DNA of 64,000 nucleotides from Damh-18 sp964570795 (lineage in GTDB: Bacteria; Patescibacteriota; Minisyncoccia; Phycocordibacterales; UBA918), in assembly GCA_964570795.1 (NCBI GenBank), contig CAZMYZ010000003.1:15926-79925 (forward strand). The letters run 5' to 3'. The notes beneath the pieces are model-generated. The model was not told where the DNA came from. It did not search any database and saw only the letters and a list, made by a program, of their open reading frames with translations. Made by a program: the position numbers and the translations under genes. Below are positions 16,860-25,443 of the stretch, piece by piece; the first letter of the stretch is position 1, and each line of letters opens with the position of its first letter.

Positions 16860-17828
16860 ATGCTTGAAACCAACGTAGCATTGCCATCAAAGCCGCGAGT
16901 AATTAAAGAGGAGGAATTCTCGGGTGTTTTTGAGATTGATGGTCTTTACCCTGGGTACGGCCACACCATCGGGAACTCACTTCGCCGCATCATCCTATCA
17001 TCACTTCCCGGTGCTGCTATTACACAAGTTAAAATAGATGGTGTAGACCATGAGTTTTCTACCATCGCAGGTGTAAAGGAAGACGTTGTGACGATTCTTT
17101 TGAATCTCAAGCGTGTACGCCTCCTTATGCATAGCGATACACCACTCACCATTTCTCTCAAGGCATCAGGTGCACAGGTGGTTACGGCTGCACAAATTAC
17201 GACTCCAAGTCAGATTACTATTCTCAACCCCGAGCAAAAGATTGCAGAGATTACTGACAAGGGAACTACCCTCAACATTGAAGTAACTGTTGAGCATGGA
17301 CTTGGCTACGTACCACGTGAAGTACATCAAAAAGAGAAGGTTGACATTGGTACTATTGCACTTGATGCAGTATTCACCCCGATTCGTCGTGTGAACTACG
17401 AGGTGGAGAATATGCGCGTTGGTGATCGTACTGATTACAACCGTCTTCGTGTCTTTATTGAGACCGACGGTACTTTGACTCCACGTCAAGCACTTGAAAA
17501 CTCAATCGAGATTATGGTGCACCAGTTGAAAGCTATTATTGGCTTCCAAGACAGCGTTCAACGTCCTTCAGAAACAGCGATCACTGAAGCGGAGGAGGTG
17601 GAAGACGAAGCGGGGGAAGTTGATGCTGATGTGCTCAAGACACGCATCGAAACACTTGATTTTTCAACGCGCACATTGGGTGCACTTGAAAATGCAAATA
17701 TCAGAACGCTTGGCGGACTTGTGCGTAAGAAAAAAGATGATATTCTAGCGCTCGATGGCATCGGACCAAAGGGAGTAGAGGAACTTGAGGCTATTCTCGC
17801 CAAGATGAATTTAGGTTTTAAAGAATAA
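16860..17828 (+). CDS. rpoA: RNA polymerase alpha subunit
   Basis: 322 aa. The N-terminal dimerisation domain has GYGHTIGNSLRRIILSSLPG and NYEVENMRVGDRTDYNRL. An acidic linker near 240-255 joins it to a C-terminal helix-hairpin-helix domain (RTLGALENANIRTLGGLV, LDGIGPKGVEELE) that can contact UP elements and activators. Both domains are complete. rplQ begins 1 nt after the stop. Confidence 0.97.
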   Translation: MLETNVALPSKPRVIKEEEFSGVFEIDGLYPGYGHTIGNSLRRIILSSLPGAAITQVKIDGVDHEFSTIAGVKEDVVTILLNLKRVRLLMHSDTPLTISLKASGAQVVTAAQITTPSQITILNPEQKIAEITDKGTTLNIEVTVEHGLGYVPREVHQKEKVDIGTIALDAVFTPIRRVNYEVENMRVGDRTDYNRLRVFIETDGTLTPRQALENSIEIMVHQLKAIIGFQDSVQRPSETAITEAEEVEDEAGEVDADVLKTRIETLDFSTRTLGALENANIRTLGGLVRKKKDDILALDGIGPKGVEELEAILAKMNLGFKE

Positions 17829-17829
17829 C

Positions 17830-18183
17830 ATGCGACACCACAACCAAAACAGAACATTCGGACGATCACGCAGTCAGCGCACAGCGCTTCTTCGTGGTCT
17901 CGCACTTTCCCTCATTGAACACGGAAAGATACACACCACTGAGGCAAAAGCAAAGGAACTGCGCCCGTATGTCGAGAAACTTATCACAAAAGGTAAGGAC
18001 GACACCGTCGCATCTCGTCGCCTCGTGATGAGTCTCTTGGGAGAACCACACACCGATGTGGTATCAAAACTGTTTAGTGATGTGGCGAAGCGATACACTG
18101 AGCGAAACGGCGGATATACGCGTATTATTAAGTTAGGTGAAACAAAAGCAGGGCGCACGGAGGCGTACATTGAGCTTGTATAA
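17830..18183 (+). CDS. rplQ: 50S ribosomal protein bL17
   Basis: 117 aa. bL17 lies near the peptide exit tunnel on the 50S. The start MRHHNQNRTFGRSRSQRTAL, the core LIEHGKIHTTEAKAKELRPY and the end GGYTRIIKLG are diagnostic. It is coupled to rpoA (1-nt gap) and precedes rplM by 4 nt, so the alpha operon runs into the rplM-rpsI pair. Confidence 0.97.
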   Translation: MRHHNQNRTFGRSRSQRTALLRGLALSLIEHGKIHTTEAKAKELRPYVEKLITKGKDDTVASRRLVMSLLGEPHTDVVSKLFSDVAKRYTERNGGYTRIIKLGETKAGRTEAYIELV

Positions 18184-18187
18184 CGAT

Positions 18188-18538
18188 ATGGAAAAGAAAG
18201 AATTTATCATTGATGCAACAGGAAAGCGACTTGGTCGCCTTGCAACTGAAATTGCATCAATCTTGCTTGGAAAGAACACTACACATGTCGCAAAGAATCT
18301 CGTAGAGCCTGTTACTGTAAAGGTAACCAACGCGTCTAAACTTGATATTTCGGAAAAGCGTGGAAAGCATGAATTCCAGAGTTATTCAGGTCACCCAGGA
18401 GGACGTCGCGTAGAGACACTTGATCATCTTGCAAAGCGACTAGGCTACAGTGAGGTCGTAAAGCGCGTGGTAAAGGGTATGCTCCCAAAAAACAAACTAC
18501 AGACGCCGCGTCTCCATAATCTTGAAGTAACTGAATAA
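18188..18538 (+). CDS. rplM: 50S ribosomal protein uL13
   Basis: 116 aa from ATG 18188; an upstream in-frame ATG at 18137 lies inside rplQ and would add an unrelated tail. uL13 is an early 50S assembly protein. The protein is slightly short (E. coli 142), missing the canonical start but keeping WxVIDAxGxxLGRLAT as FIIDATGKRLGRLATEIA and the end HPGGRR...VKGMLPKNKL. The stop overlaps the rpsI ATG by 1 nt. Confidence 0.95.
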   Translation: MEKKEFIIDATGKRLGRLATEIASILLGKNTTHVAKNLVEPVTVKVTNASKLDISEKRGKHEFQSYSGHPGGRRVETLDHLAKRLGYSEVVKRVVKGMLPKNKLQTPRLHNLEVTE

Positions 18539-18945
18539 TGACTATGGCAACGAAACAATATACAGAAGGAATTGGACGACGCAAGACTGCAACTGCGCGC
18601 GTACGTATTACCAAAGCAAATGAAACACGTGTACTCGTGAACGAAAAAGCGATTGGTGAATACTTCAGCGCTGCTACTTTGCAAAAGAATTTGCTTTCAG
18701 TGCTCGAGACTGCAGACGCAGGAATCGAAAACTACGAAATCAGCGCACATGTGCAGGGTGGTGGGCTTAGTTCACAATCAGATGCTATTCGACTCGGTAT
18801 CGCACGTGCACTCTTGAAGGAAAAAGCGGAGCGCCGCATTCCACTCAAGAAAGCTGGTTTCCTCAAGCGCGACCCTCGCGCCGTAGAACGAAAGAAATTT
18901 GGTCTCAAGAAAGCGAGAAAGCGACCTCAATGGTCAAAACGATAA
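18538..18945 (+). CDS. rpsI: 30S ribosomal protein uS9
   Basis: 135 aa (133 from ATG 18544). uS9 reaches the P-site tRNA with its C-terminal tail. GIGRRKTATARVRI, the GGGLSSQSDAIRLGIARALL core and the strongly basic end RKKFGLKKARKRPQWSKR match the family. It is the last gene of the ribosomal operon, followed by a hairpin terminator at 18951. Confidence 0.97.
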   Translation: MTMATKQYTEGIGRRKTATARVRITKANETRVLVNEKAIGEYFSAATLQKNLLSVLETADAGIENYEISAHVQGGGLSSQSDAIRLGIARALLKEKAERRIPLKKAGFLKRDPRAVERKKFGLKKARKRPQWSKR

Positions 18946-18950
18946 TCAAA

Positions 18951-18973
18951 AGCCCGGCCTGCGCCGGGCTTTA
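18951..18973 (+). terminator. Terminator of the ribosomal operon
   Basis: An 8-bp GC stem AGCCCGGC/GCCGGGCT with a CTGC loop, followed by a short T stretch. Confidence 0.8.
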
Positions 18974-19012
18974 TCGTTTCGACGACCGGAACATTACAAA
19001 CCCAACAGACTA

Positions 19013-19041
19013 TAGACAATAATAAATATCTATGACATAAT
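19013..19041 (+). promoter_or_regulatory. Promoter with long leader
   Basis: TAGACA (19013-19018), 17-bp spacer, TGA-CATAAT (19036-19041). Transcription near 19048 leaves a leader that carries GAGGAGGT at 19058-19065, 4 nt before the ATG. This is one of the few strong Shine-Dalgarno sites in the window. Confidence 0.7.
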
Positions 19042-19069
19042 CTCGAAAGATATTATTGAGGAGGTACCG

Positions 19070-19306
19070 ATGAAAAAGAGACCGAGATTAACACCAGGTC
19101 AAAGCAGTGCAATTCTGGCACAGAAGTTACACGGAGTAGCGGACCAAATGCTTCACCATGTTGTTGAGAACTTTGTTCCGATACCGCGCGCATCATGTGC
19201 GTGTGGTAAGTCAATCATTTTCTCTGCAACAAAACCGCAGTACACCTGCACTCGGTGCAACGCAACATATCAACTCGTCGTAGAAGTAAAAAAAGTTGTC
19301 GAATAG
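19070..19306 (+). CDS. Small zinc-ribbon protein
   Basis: 78 aa. A helical N-terminal half is followed by CACGKSIIF and CTRCNATY: two C-x(1-2)-C knuckles about 18 residues apart that should bind one zinc. Rubredoxin-like ribbons of this kind mediate nucleic-acid or protein contacts; no closer assignment is possible. It has its own consensus promoter, strong Shine-Dalgarno and terminator, so it is expressed alone and probably well. It lies between the ribosomal and chaperone operons. Confidence 0.75.
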   Translation: MKKRPRLTPGQSSAILAQKLHGVADQMLHHVVENFVPIPRASCACGKSIIFSATKPQYTCTRCNATYQLVVEVKKVVE

Positions 19307-19316
19307 ACAACATCTG

Positions 19317-19342
19317 AAAACCGCCAACTTATCGGCGGTTTT
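19317..19342 (+). terminator. Terminator
   Basis: AAAACCGCC (19317-19325) pairs with GGCGGTTTT (19334-19342), 8-nt loop. It ends the zinc-ribbon gene. Confidence 0.8.
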
Positions 19343-19380
19343 ACTTTTATATACAAAATATTCTCGCCTCATATTCGTTT

Positions 19381-19409
19381 TTGACACCATTAAAATTCGC
19401 AGTTATAAT
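19381..19409 (+). promoter_or_regulatory. Consensus promoter of grpE-dnaK-dnaJ
   Basis: TTGACA (19381-19386), 17-bp spacer, TATAAT (19404-19409), a perfect sigma-70 promoter ending 9 nt before the grpE ATG. No CIRCE inverted repeat was seen, and hrcA is not adjacent. Confidence 0.85.
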
Positions 19410-19418
19410 GCTCGCACT

Positions 19419-20000
19419 ATGGTTGATTCACATGATATACATGAAGAAGATGAGATTGTTACTGAAGACGCCATCCTACCCGAGGACACTGAAATTGATT
19501 TAGAAGATGAGGAGGAGCAACTCGGTGACAAACTAAAAAACCTCCGCAAAAAACTTGCGGAGTGTGAAGAAGAAAAACAAAATCATTTAGCAGACTTACA
19601 AAGAACACGCGCTGATTTCCTCAATAGCAAACGACGGCTCGAGGAACAAGTCGCCCGCGACAAGGAGCGCGCAACCGACAAGATACTCGTTGAGTTACTC
19701 ACTCTTGCAGACAGTTTTGATATTGCAATGAGCGACAAGGATTGGGCGTCCGTCGACCCCAAATGGCGTGGAGGCGTAGAGGCCATCCAGTCCACACTCG
19801 CGTCGCTTCTCAGGCAGTATCAGGTAGCGCCCCAAGACCCGGTAGGCGCACCATTTAATCCCGAAGAACACGAAGCAGTTTCAAATACACCCGTCACCGA
19901 CAGTGCCCAGGTAGACACCGTCATAGCCGTACTCCAAAAAGGGTACAAACGCGGCGACCACATCATTCGGCCTGCGCGCGTCGTTGTCGGCACTGAATAA
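19419..20000 (+). CDS. grpE: Nucleotide exchange factor GrpE
   Basis: 193 aa from ATG 19419; the longer frame back to 19296 crosses the terminator and promoter and is not coding. GrpE releases ADP from DnaK. A very acidic N-terminal tail (~1-35) leads into a long coiled coil (to ~90) and the C-terminal beta domain (NPEEHEAVSNT, LQKGYKRGDHIIRPARVVVG). It is first in the grpE-dnaK-dnaJ operon, behind a perfect consensus promoter. Confidence 0.95.
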   Translation: MVDSHDIHEEDEIVTEDAILPEDTEIDLEDEEEQLGDKLKNLRKKLAECEEEKQNHLADLQRTRADFLNSKRRLEEQVARDKERATDKILVELLTLADSFDIAMSDKDWASVDPKWRGGVEAIQSTLASLLRQYQVAPQDPVGAPFNPEEHEAVSNTPVTDSAQVDTVIAVLQKGYKRGDHIIRPARVVVGTE

Positions 20001-20042
20001 TTATTCACATTCACTATTAGTTAGTTTTTAAGAAAATACATT

Positions 20043-21932
20043 ATGGCAAAAATTCTTGGTATTGACCTAGGCACAACCAACTCAGCAATGGCGATTATCG
20101 AAGGCGGTGAGCCAACGATTATTGAAAACGCGGAGGGCAACCGCACAACACCATCCATTGTTGCTATTTCAAAAACAGGGGAGCGTCTCGTGGGGCAAAT
20201 CGCGAAGCGACAGGCAGTGACCAACCCGAAAAATACTATCTACGGTATCAAGCGCTTCATGGGACACAACTTCAGCGAGTCTGCAGTCCAGAGTGACAAA
20301 GGCATTGTGCCGTACGAGGTAAAGGAGGGAAGTGATAATGGTGTCATTGTGCACATGGGAGAAAAGGATTATCGTCCTGAGGAAGTGTCTGCAATGATTC
20401 TCTCAAAGATGAAGGCTGATGCAGAGGCAAAGCTTGGTGAAAAAATCACTGAGGCGGTTATTACCGTACCCGCATACTTTAATGACGCACAGCGTAAGGC
20501 AACACAGGATGCAGGAAAGATTGCCGGCCTCGATGTGAAGCGTATCATCAATGAGCCTACCGCCGCAGCCCTCGCATACGGTTTCAATAAAAAGAAAGAG
20601 GAGAAGATTGTCGTATATGACTTTGGAGGTGGTACATTCGACGTCACCGTGCTTGAAGTGGGTGATGATGTGATTGAAGTACAGTCTACTGACGGCGACG
20701 CACACATGGGCGGCCGCGACATAGACCAAAAGATTGTTCGACACCTCATTGCAGAGTTTAAGAGTCTTGAAGGTATTGACCTCGGCAAGGATGCACTTGC
20801 CCTCCAGCGTCTCGATGAAGCCGCAGAAAAGGCAAAGCATGAACTCTCAACCACTGGTGAGGCGGAAATCAACATCCCCTTCATCACCTCAGATGCCAAT
20901 GGTCCAAAGCATCTTCTTTTGAAACTCACTCGTGCAAAACTCGAAGAAATCGCACACGAGTACATCGATCGCTCAATTGAGATTACGAAGCGTGCACTCG
21001 AGGCATCAGGACTCAAGAAAGAGGAGATTGATGAAATCATTCTTGTAGGAGGTCAAACTCGTATGCCTCGTATTGTGGAGCGCGTAAAAGAACTCTTTGG
21101 AAAAGAGCCTAATAAAACAGTGAATCCCGATGAAGTAGTAGCACTCGGTGCGGCTATTCAAGCAGGTATCTTCCAGGGAGATGTCCACGACATTACCCTT
21201 GTCGATGTAATTCCACTTTCACTTGGTATCGAGACTATGGGAGGTGTCTCCACAAAACTCGTGGAAAAGAACACCCACATTCCTACCAAGCGTGAGCAAA
21301 TCTTTTCTACTGCTGCAGACAATCAGACATCCGTAGAGATTCACATCACCCAAGGTGAACGCCCTATGGCAGCAGACAATAAGTCTCTTGGTCGTTTTAT
21401 CCTCGATGGCATTCCTCCTGCACCACGCGGTATGCCACAGGTGGAGGTTATCTTTGATGTCGACGCAAACGGCGTGCTCAATGTAATCGCAAAGGACAAA
21501 TCAACTGGCAAGGAGCAAAAGATTCGTATCGAAGCAAACTCAGGCCTTACCCCCGACGACATCGAGCGCATGAAGCAGGAGGCTGAGGCACATGCAGGTG
21601 AAGATGAGAAGAAGAAGCAACTCATTGAGTCTCGCAACATGGCTGACCAAATGATATATACTGCGGAGAAGTCGCTCACCGATCACAAGGATGCTATCAC
21701 TCCCGAACTCAAAGCAGGTGTCGAGGAGAAAGTAAAAGCACTTCGTGAGGTGAAGGACAAGGACGATAATGAAGCAATAAAAACAAAGACTCAAGAACTT
21801 TCAACGGAGATGCAAAAAATTGGTGAAGCGATGCAGAAGCAAGCACCACAGGAAGGTGCAGCACAGCCGGAAACAAAGCCTGGCGAAGGCAACATCCGCG
21901 ACGCAGAGACAGGAGAGAATCCCACTAACTAG
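20043..21932 (+). CDS. dnaK: Chaperone DnaK (Hsp70)
   Basis: 629 aa. It has the ATPase domain (GIDLGTTNSAMAI, VYDFGGGTFDVTV, ILVGGQTRMPRI), the linker and peptide-binding domain (TLVDVIPLSLGIETMGG, VIAKDKSTGKEQKI) and an acidic, Gln/Pro-rich C-terminal tail. It works with the co-encoded GrpE and DnaJ in protein folding. All three are clustered with gaps of 42 and 6 nt, a layout often found where HrcA-type control exists, though no CIRCE element is visible here. Confidence 0.98.
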   Translation: MAKILGIDLGTTNSAMAIIEGGEPTIIENAEGNRTTPSIVAISKTGERLVGQIAKRQAVTNPKNTIYGIKRFMGHNFSESAVQSDKGIVPYEVKEGSDNGVIVHMGEKDYRPEEVSAMILSKMKADAEAKLGEKITEAVITVPAYFNDAQRKATQDAGKIAGLDVKRIINEPTAAALAYGFNKKKEEKIVVYDFGGGTFDVTVLEVGDDVIEVQSTDGDAHMGGRDIDQKIVRHLIAEFKSLEGIDLGKDALALQRLDEAAEKAKHELSTTGEAEINIPFITSDANGPKHLLLKLTRAKLEEIAHEYIDRSIEITKRALEASGLKKEEIDEIILVGGQTRMPRIVERVKELFGKEPNKTVNPDEVVALGAAIQAGIFQGDVHDITLVDVIPLSLGIETMGGVSTKLVEKNTHIPTKREQIFSTAADNQTSVEIHITQGERPMAADNKSLGRFILDGIPPAPRGMPQVEVIFDVDANGVLNVIAKDKSTGKEQKIRIEANSGLTPDDIERMKQEAEAHAGEDEKKKQLIESRNMADQMIYTAEKSLTDHKDAITPELKAGVEEKVKALREVKDKDDNEAIKTKTQELSTEMQKIGEAMQKQAPQEGAAQPETKPGEGNIRDAETGENPTN

Positions 21933-21938
21933 TATCCT

Positions 21939-22997
21939 ATGAAAAATTATTACGAAATACTCGGTATCGAAAAAAGCGCCTCAAAAGATGAGGTGAAGAA
22001 GGCATTTCGTAAACTTGCCGCAAAGTACCACCCTGACAAAAAAACGGGTGATGAGGCAAAGTTCAAGGAAATCAGTGAGGCCTATGCAACACTCGGTGAC
22101 GACCAAAAGCGTGCTGCCTACGACAATCACGGACAATCCTTTGGTGGCAATGGCGGTTTTGGTGGTCAGTGGGGTGGCTTCCAAGGAGGGTTTGGTGGCG
22201 CAGGAGTAGAGTTTGACATGAATGATATCTTCCAAGGATTTGGTGATATGTTTGGTGGCGGAGGTGGGCAGCGTCGCGCACGTGGCAACGACATCTCTGT
22301 TGATATTGAACTCACCTTCAAGGAATCAATCTTTGGTACCAAGCGCACACTGAAACTCGCAAAGAATAATACCTGCACTACCTGTAGCGGCACCGGCGCC
22401 AAGCCAAAGAGCGAGATGATTACCTGTACCACCTGTAACGGAAACGGTCGCGTGCGTGAGACACGTCAGAGTATCTTAGGGCAGTTTGCTACCGTCCGTG
22501 AATGTACCGACTGTAACGGTACCGGCAAGATGGCAAAGGAAAAGTGTACCGACTGCGCAGGAGCAGGTGTACGCCGCTCTGAGGATGTCATTGATATCAA
22601 TGTCCCCGCAGGTATTGAGCCTGGCGAGATGATTCGCATGACGGGTCGTGGTGAGGGAGTAAAGGGCGGCACTTCGGGTGACCTCTATATCAAAGTACAC
22701 GTACAGCGACACCAGAGCATCCACCGTAGTGACAGCACCCTCGAGAGCACCTTGAAGGTGAAACTCACTGATGCACTTCTTGGCGCAACCTATGGCGTGG
22801 AGACACTCGATGGCACCATCCAGATTAAGATTCCTGAGGGAGTAAAGCACGGCGAGATTCTCAGAATAAAAGGGAAGGGTGTGCCAGTCGGCTCATCACG
22901 TGGCGACTTCCATGTAAAAATCTCCATCGAGATTCCCGATAAACTTTCCCGCACCGCCCGCAAACTCGTAGAGGAATTGAAGAAAGAAGGCATATAA
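21939..22997 (+). CDS. dnaJ: Co-chaperone DnaJ (Hsp40)
   Basis: 352 aa. The J domain has HPD in AAKYHPDKKTG (~30), then a Gly/Phe-rich linker (~65-110). Four CxxCxGxG repeats (CTTCSGTG, CTTCNGNG, CTDCNGTG, CTDCAGAG) bind two zincs, and the C-terminal substrate-binding domains follow. A type I DnaJ that delivers clients to DnaK and stimulates its ATPase. It is the last gene of the operon, followed by a terminator at 23005. Confidence 0.98.
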   Translation: MKNYYEILGIEKSASKDEVKKAFRKLAAKYHPDKKTGDEAKFKEISEAYATLGDDQKRAAYDNHGQSFGGNGGFGGQWGGFQGGFGGAGVEFDMNDIFQGFGDMFGGGGGQRRARGNDISVDIELTFKESIFGTKRTLKLAKNNTCTTCSGTGAKPKSEMITCTTCNGNGRVRETRQSILGQFATVRECTDCNGTGKMAKEKCTDCAGAGVRRSEDVIDINVPAGIEPGEMIRMTGRGEGVKGGTSGDLYIKVHVQRHQSIHRSDSTLESTLKVKLTDALLGATYGVETLDGTIQIKIPEGVKHGEILRIKGKGVPVGSSRGDFHVKISIEIPDKLSRTARKLVEELKKEGI

Positions 22998-23004
22998 CGT
23001 TAAG

Positions 23005-23034
23005 AAAAACTGTCCCCTACGGACAGTTTTTTAG
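23005..23034 (+). terminator. Terminator of the dnaK operon
   Basis: AAAAACTGTCC (23005-23015) pairs with GGACAGTTTTT (23021-23031), loop CCTAC. The left arm (GTTAAGAAAAACTGTCC) occurs again at 23140-23156 without its partner. Confidence 0.88.
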
Positions 23035-23035
23035 T

Positions 23036-23139
23036 TATATGAATCGGAACGATAGTTTTACTACTCATAATGAAAAACTAAGTGAGATGGGACAGCAGAT
23101 ACTTGTGAACAGGGTGAATTAGTAATCTGCGTTAGGGCG
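23036..23139 (+). ncRNA. Candidate structured intergenic element, copy 1
   Basis: It starts TATATGAATCGGAACGAT just after a terminator and contains a hairpin CAGAT...ATCTG with AGGGTGAATTAG in its loop. It resembles 59049-59222 in the same position behind the rpmA terminator. No ORF is credible. It could be a processed RNA or a remnant mobile element. Confidence 0.35.
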
Positions 23140-23161
23140 TTAAGAAAAACTGTCCTCTGCG

Positions 23162-23206
23162 GACAATACTAAACCCCGCGCCGTAGGCGCGGGGTTTAGT
23201 ATTGTC
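23162..23206. terminator. Terminator with 21-bp perfect stem
   Basis: Arms 23162-23182 and 23186-23206, GTA loop. The right arm contains the stop codon and last codons of the - strand toxin gene, so it probably ends that transcript. Confidence 0.75.
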
Positions 23207-23438
23207 GATATGTCTTTTCACTCATTCTCCCAATATCTAGGATATCTATCTTTGAATCAACCTTCTTGAAAATAATACGTATCGTACCGACTCTCATACG
23301 AAAGATATCAGTGTGTGCAGTAAGTTTTTTGACGTCATATCCTTCTAGAGTATTGTTTTTCAAATCAATAAGAGCATCCTCAATGAGAAGAGTATCTTTT
23401 CTATTTAATTTTCGAAGAAACTTTACGAGCTTATCCAT
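23196..23438 (-). CDS. RelE/ParE-type toxin
   Basis: 80 aa. The size, strong positive charge, and the pattern of N-terminal helices followed by FRMRVGTIRIIFKK and a C-terminal ILDIGRMSEKTY strand/helix fit the RelE/ParE superfamily; RelE types cut mRNA in the ribosomal A site. The start overlaps the antitoxin stop by 8 nt. The last codons lie inside the terminator hairpin. The toxin is second in the operon, the common arrangement. Whether it is a ribonuclease or a gyrase poison cannot be told. Confidence 0.85.
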   Translation of the reverse strand: MDKLVKFLRKLNRKDTLLIEDALIDLKNNTLEGYDVKKLTAHTDIFRMRVGTIRIIFKKVDSKIDILDIGRMSEKTYRQY

Positions 23439-23676
23439 TTATCTTTCTGAGTGCTTTAAGTACATCCTCTGCAGGTACACCATGTGGATTAATCTCGGTG
23501 AAATCGATAATACTTTCCCAACCAAGTTCCTCTTCATCAATAGGGGAGAGACGAAAAATAGGCTTATTGCGGCGAAGAACCGTAATAGACTCGCCTTTAT
23601 CTACACGCGCAATATATGTCTCCATATTTTCGCGAAGTTCCTTCAGGCCAATGATATTTTTAACTTTAGTATTCAT
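23431..23676 (-). CDS. Phd/YefM-type antitoxin
   Basis: 81 aa. The N-terminal half (VKNIIGLKELRENMETYIARVDKG, then ITVLRRNKPIFRLSP) has the Phd/YefM fold that binds DNA and represses its own operon. The acidic C-terminal tail would wrap the toxin. It overlaps the toxin gene by 8 nt. Two perfect palindromes at 23689-23709 directly upstream are the likely autoregulatory operator. Confidence 0.87.
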   Translation of the reverse strand: MNTKVKNIIGLKELRENMETYIARVDKGESITVLRRNKPIFRLSPIDEEELGWESIIDFTEINPHGVPAEDVLKALRKING

Positions 23677-23688
23677 ATATATAAGTTT

Positions 23689-23718
23689 ATCTTAAGATTA
23701 TCTTAAGATTATCTTTAG
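23689..23718. promoter_or_regulatory. Tandem palindromic operator of the toxin-antitoxin operon
   Basis: ATCTTAAGAT at 23689-23698 and 23700-23709, then a decayed third copy (ATCTTTAG at 23711). The period is 11 bp, one helical turn, so protein dimers would line up on one face. TTGACT on the - strand (23722-23717) could be the -35. Confidence 0.65.
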
Positions 23719-23787
23719 TCAAGTTCTTTAGCATACCTATTCCTCGAGATTTAAACACCACGCACAAAAAAGCATCTCAAAACGCAG

Positions 23788-23793
23788 TATAAT
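23788..23793 (+). promoter_or_regulatory. -10 element, leaderless start
   Basis: TATAAT ends 7 nt before ATG 23801. Confidence 0.55.
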
Positions 23794-23800
23794 AAAGCCA

Positions 23801-24280
23801 ATGAATCCCGAAGACATTATTACACTCCTCAAGGAATCTGTTTTCTTGATTTCAGTCTTTGGTGTGCTTCTTTTCTATGCAATGGCAAAAGGGCGCTATG
23901 CGCTCATCAATGTCATACTCGCACTCTATCTCGCACTCCTTATTTCCATAAAGTTCCCATACTACGCACAGGTAGCGCAGGGCGGGGGAGATGGCGCAGC
24001 AATAGCAAAAATCCTTATCTTTCTTGCGTTTGTCGTCGTGGGTACACTCCTCTTCCGCCGCCATATTCCTGGTGATGATTATGAGCCAGCTTTCCATCGC
24101 TTTGGGAAAAAGATACTCCTCGCCTCTATGGGAACAATTCTCATTATGATATTCAGTTTCCACGCACTCCCTGTAACCGAAATCATCACCCCCGGCACCC
24201 CCATCCAATCCCTCTTCGCCCCCACCGAAAACTTCTTTTGGTGGCTTATTTTGCCCCTTATTACCTTGTTTTTTGTGTAA
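23801..24280 (+). CDS. Four-helix membrane protein of unknown function
   Basis: 159 aa with hydrophobic segments at about 9-28, 33-52, 70-88, 105-122 and a final one at 143-159. The C-terminus ends directly in the last hydrophobic stretch. A short Gly-rich loop (QGGGDGAA) lies between helices 2 and 3. No functional motif is visible. The gene is monocistronic with a leaderless-type promoter. Proteins of this type are frequent and unassigned in candidate-phylum genomes. Confidence 0.7.
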   Translation: MNPEDIITLLKESVFLISVFGVLLFYAMAKGRYALINVILALYLALLISIKFPYYAQVAQGGGDGAAIAKILIFLAFVVVGTLLFRRHIPGDDYEPAFHRFGKKILLASMGTILIMIFSFHALPVTEIITPGTPIQSLFAPTENFFWWLILPLITLFFV

Positions 24281-24361
24281 TACAGGAAGTGGATTCCTCT
24301 TGGTATTAATAGTCCTCTATGCGAACACTGAGTAATTAAAATATGATACAGTGGACATATC

Positions 24362-25393
24362 ATGAAAAAATTACCGAAACTACAAAAGGGAGATCGGGTT
24401 GCAATAGTGTCACCAAGTTTTGCTGCCTCTGCAGTCTGGCCCCATGTGCATGAACTAGGTCTAAAACGCATACGTGAGGTGTTTGGGCTTGAGCCGGTAG
24501 TATATCCTGCAACTGCAAAACTCGATGCTACCCTCGGTGAAAAATCTGCCGATTTAGTTGCAGCCTTTTCTGATACAGACATCAAGGCAGTGATTTCAAC
24601 CCTCGGGGGAGATATTCAGGTTACCTATATTAAAAATCTCCCGAATGAACCATTTGCAATGCATCCAAAGCCATTCTTTGGATACAGCGATAATTCCCAT
24701 TTTTGCAATTTTCTTTTCCTTAATGGTATTCCCTCATTCTATGGTGCAGCACTTTTTACCCAATTTGCTCATCAAAAGGAAATGAACCCATACACCATCA
24801 AATACATCAAGCATGCACTTTTTGATGAGGGTGAGATTGAATTGGTACCAAGCACATCATTCAATGATTTAGGATTAGATTGGAGCGACCCAGCACTCCT
24901 TATTCATGAACGTGAATACGAGACAAATGAAGGATGGGTGTGGGATGGTGTTAGAGGTGGCGAAGGTCTCCTTTGGGGCGGCTGTATAGAATCAGTGGAT
25001 GAAATGCTACGACATGGAGTTCCTATTCCATCACTCACACAATTTGAAAATATGGTCCTCATGATGGAGACTTCGGAGGAGATACCTGAGGCTGACTACA
25101 TTATGCGCGTGCTTCGGGCACTGGGTGAACGTGGCATATTGGAGAGAGTGCAGGGGGTGTGTGTCGGGAGAGCAAAGGCACGTGAGTTTGGCAAACTTCG
25201 AAATCCAGAAGAGCGCGCTACATACAGAAAAGAGCAGCAAAAGACAATTACGGAAACAGTTCGCATGTATAACAAAGAGATTCCAATTATACAAAACATG
25301 GACTTTGGCCATACTGAGCCACAAATACCCATGCCTTATGGCGGCAAAGTACGCATAGATACAACACAGAAACGAATATTTGCCACATTTTAA
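24362..25393 (+). CDS. S66-family LD-carboxypeptidase / MccF-like peptidase
   Basis: 343 aa. The family cuts L,D-peptide bonds of murein peptides (LdcA) or inactivates microcin C (MccF). The nucleophile Ser is in FFGYSDNSHF (~107), the elbow glycines precede it (STLGGDIQ), the catalytic Glu is expected in GGCIESVDEM and the His in MDFGHTEPQIP. The length and the DNS after the nucleophile fit the MccF side better than LdcA (inference). No signal peptide is seen, so it acts in the cytoplasm on imported murein or antibiotic peptides. Sequence continues for 50 nt into an assembly gap. Confidence 0.88.
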   Translation: MKKLPKLQKGDRVAIVSPSFAASAVWPHVHELGLKRIREVFGLEPVVYPATAKLDATLGEKSADLVAAFSDTDIKAVISTLGGDIQVTYIKNLPNEPFAMHPKPFFGYSDNSHFCNFLFLNGIPSFYGAALFTQFAHQKEMNPYTIKYIKHALFDEGEIELVPSTSFNDLGLDWSDPALLIHEREYETNEGWVWDGVRGGEGLLWGGCIESVDEMLRHGVPIPSLTQFENMVLMMETSEEIPEADYIMRVLRALGERGILERVQGVCVGRAKAREFGKLRNPEERATYRKEQQKTITETVRMYNKEIPIIQNMDFGHTEPQIPMPYGGKVRIDTTQKRIFATF

Positions 25394-25443
25394 TGTGTAT
25401 TGTCCTGTACAACGAATTTGAATTAGACAAACATAGACAAACT

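Noticed and set aside
19296..19418. Upstream extension of grpE
   Set aside because: It crosses a terminator and the consensus promoter.
19370..19430. CIRCE element at grpE
   Set aside because: Looked for TTAGCACTC-N9-GAGTGCTAA; not present.
20369..21040. Long - strand frame antisense to dnaK
   Set aside because: Ser/Phe-rich shadow of a highly conserved coding sequence; many similar shadows occur across the window.
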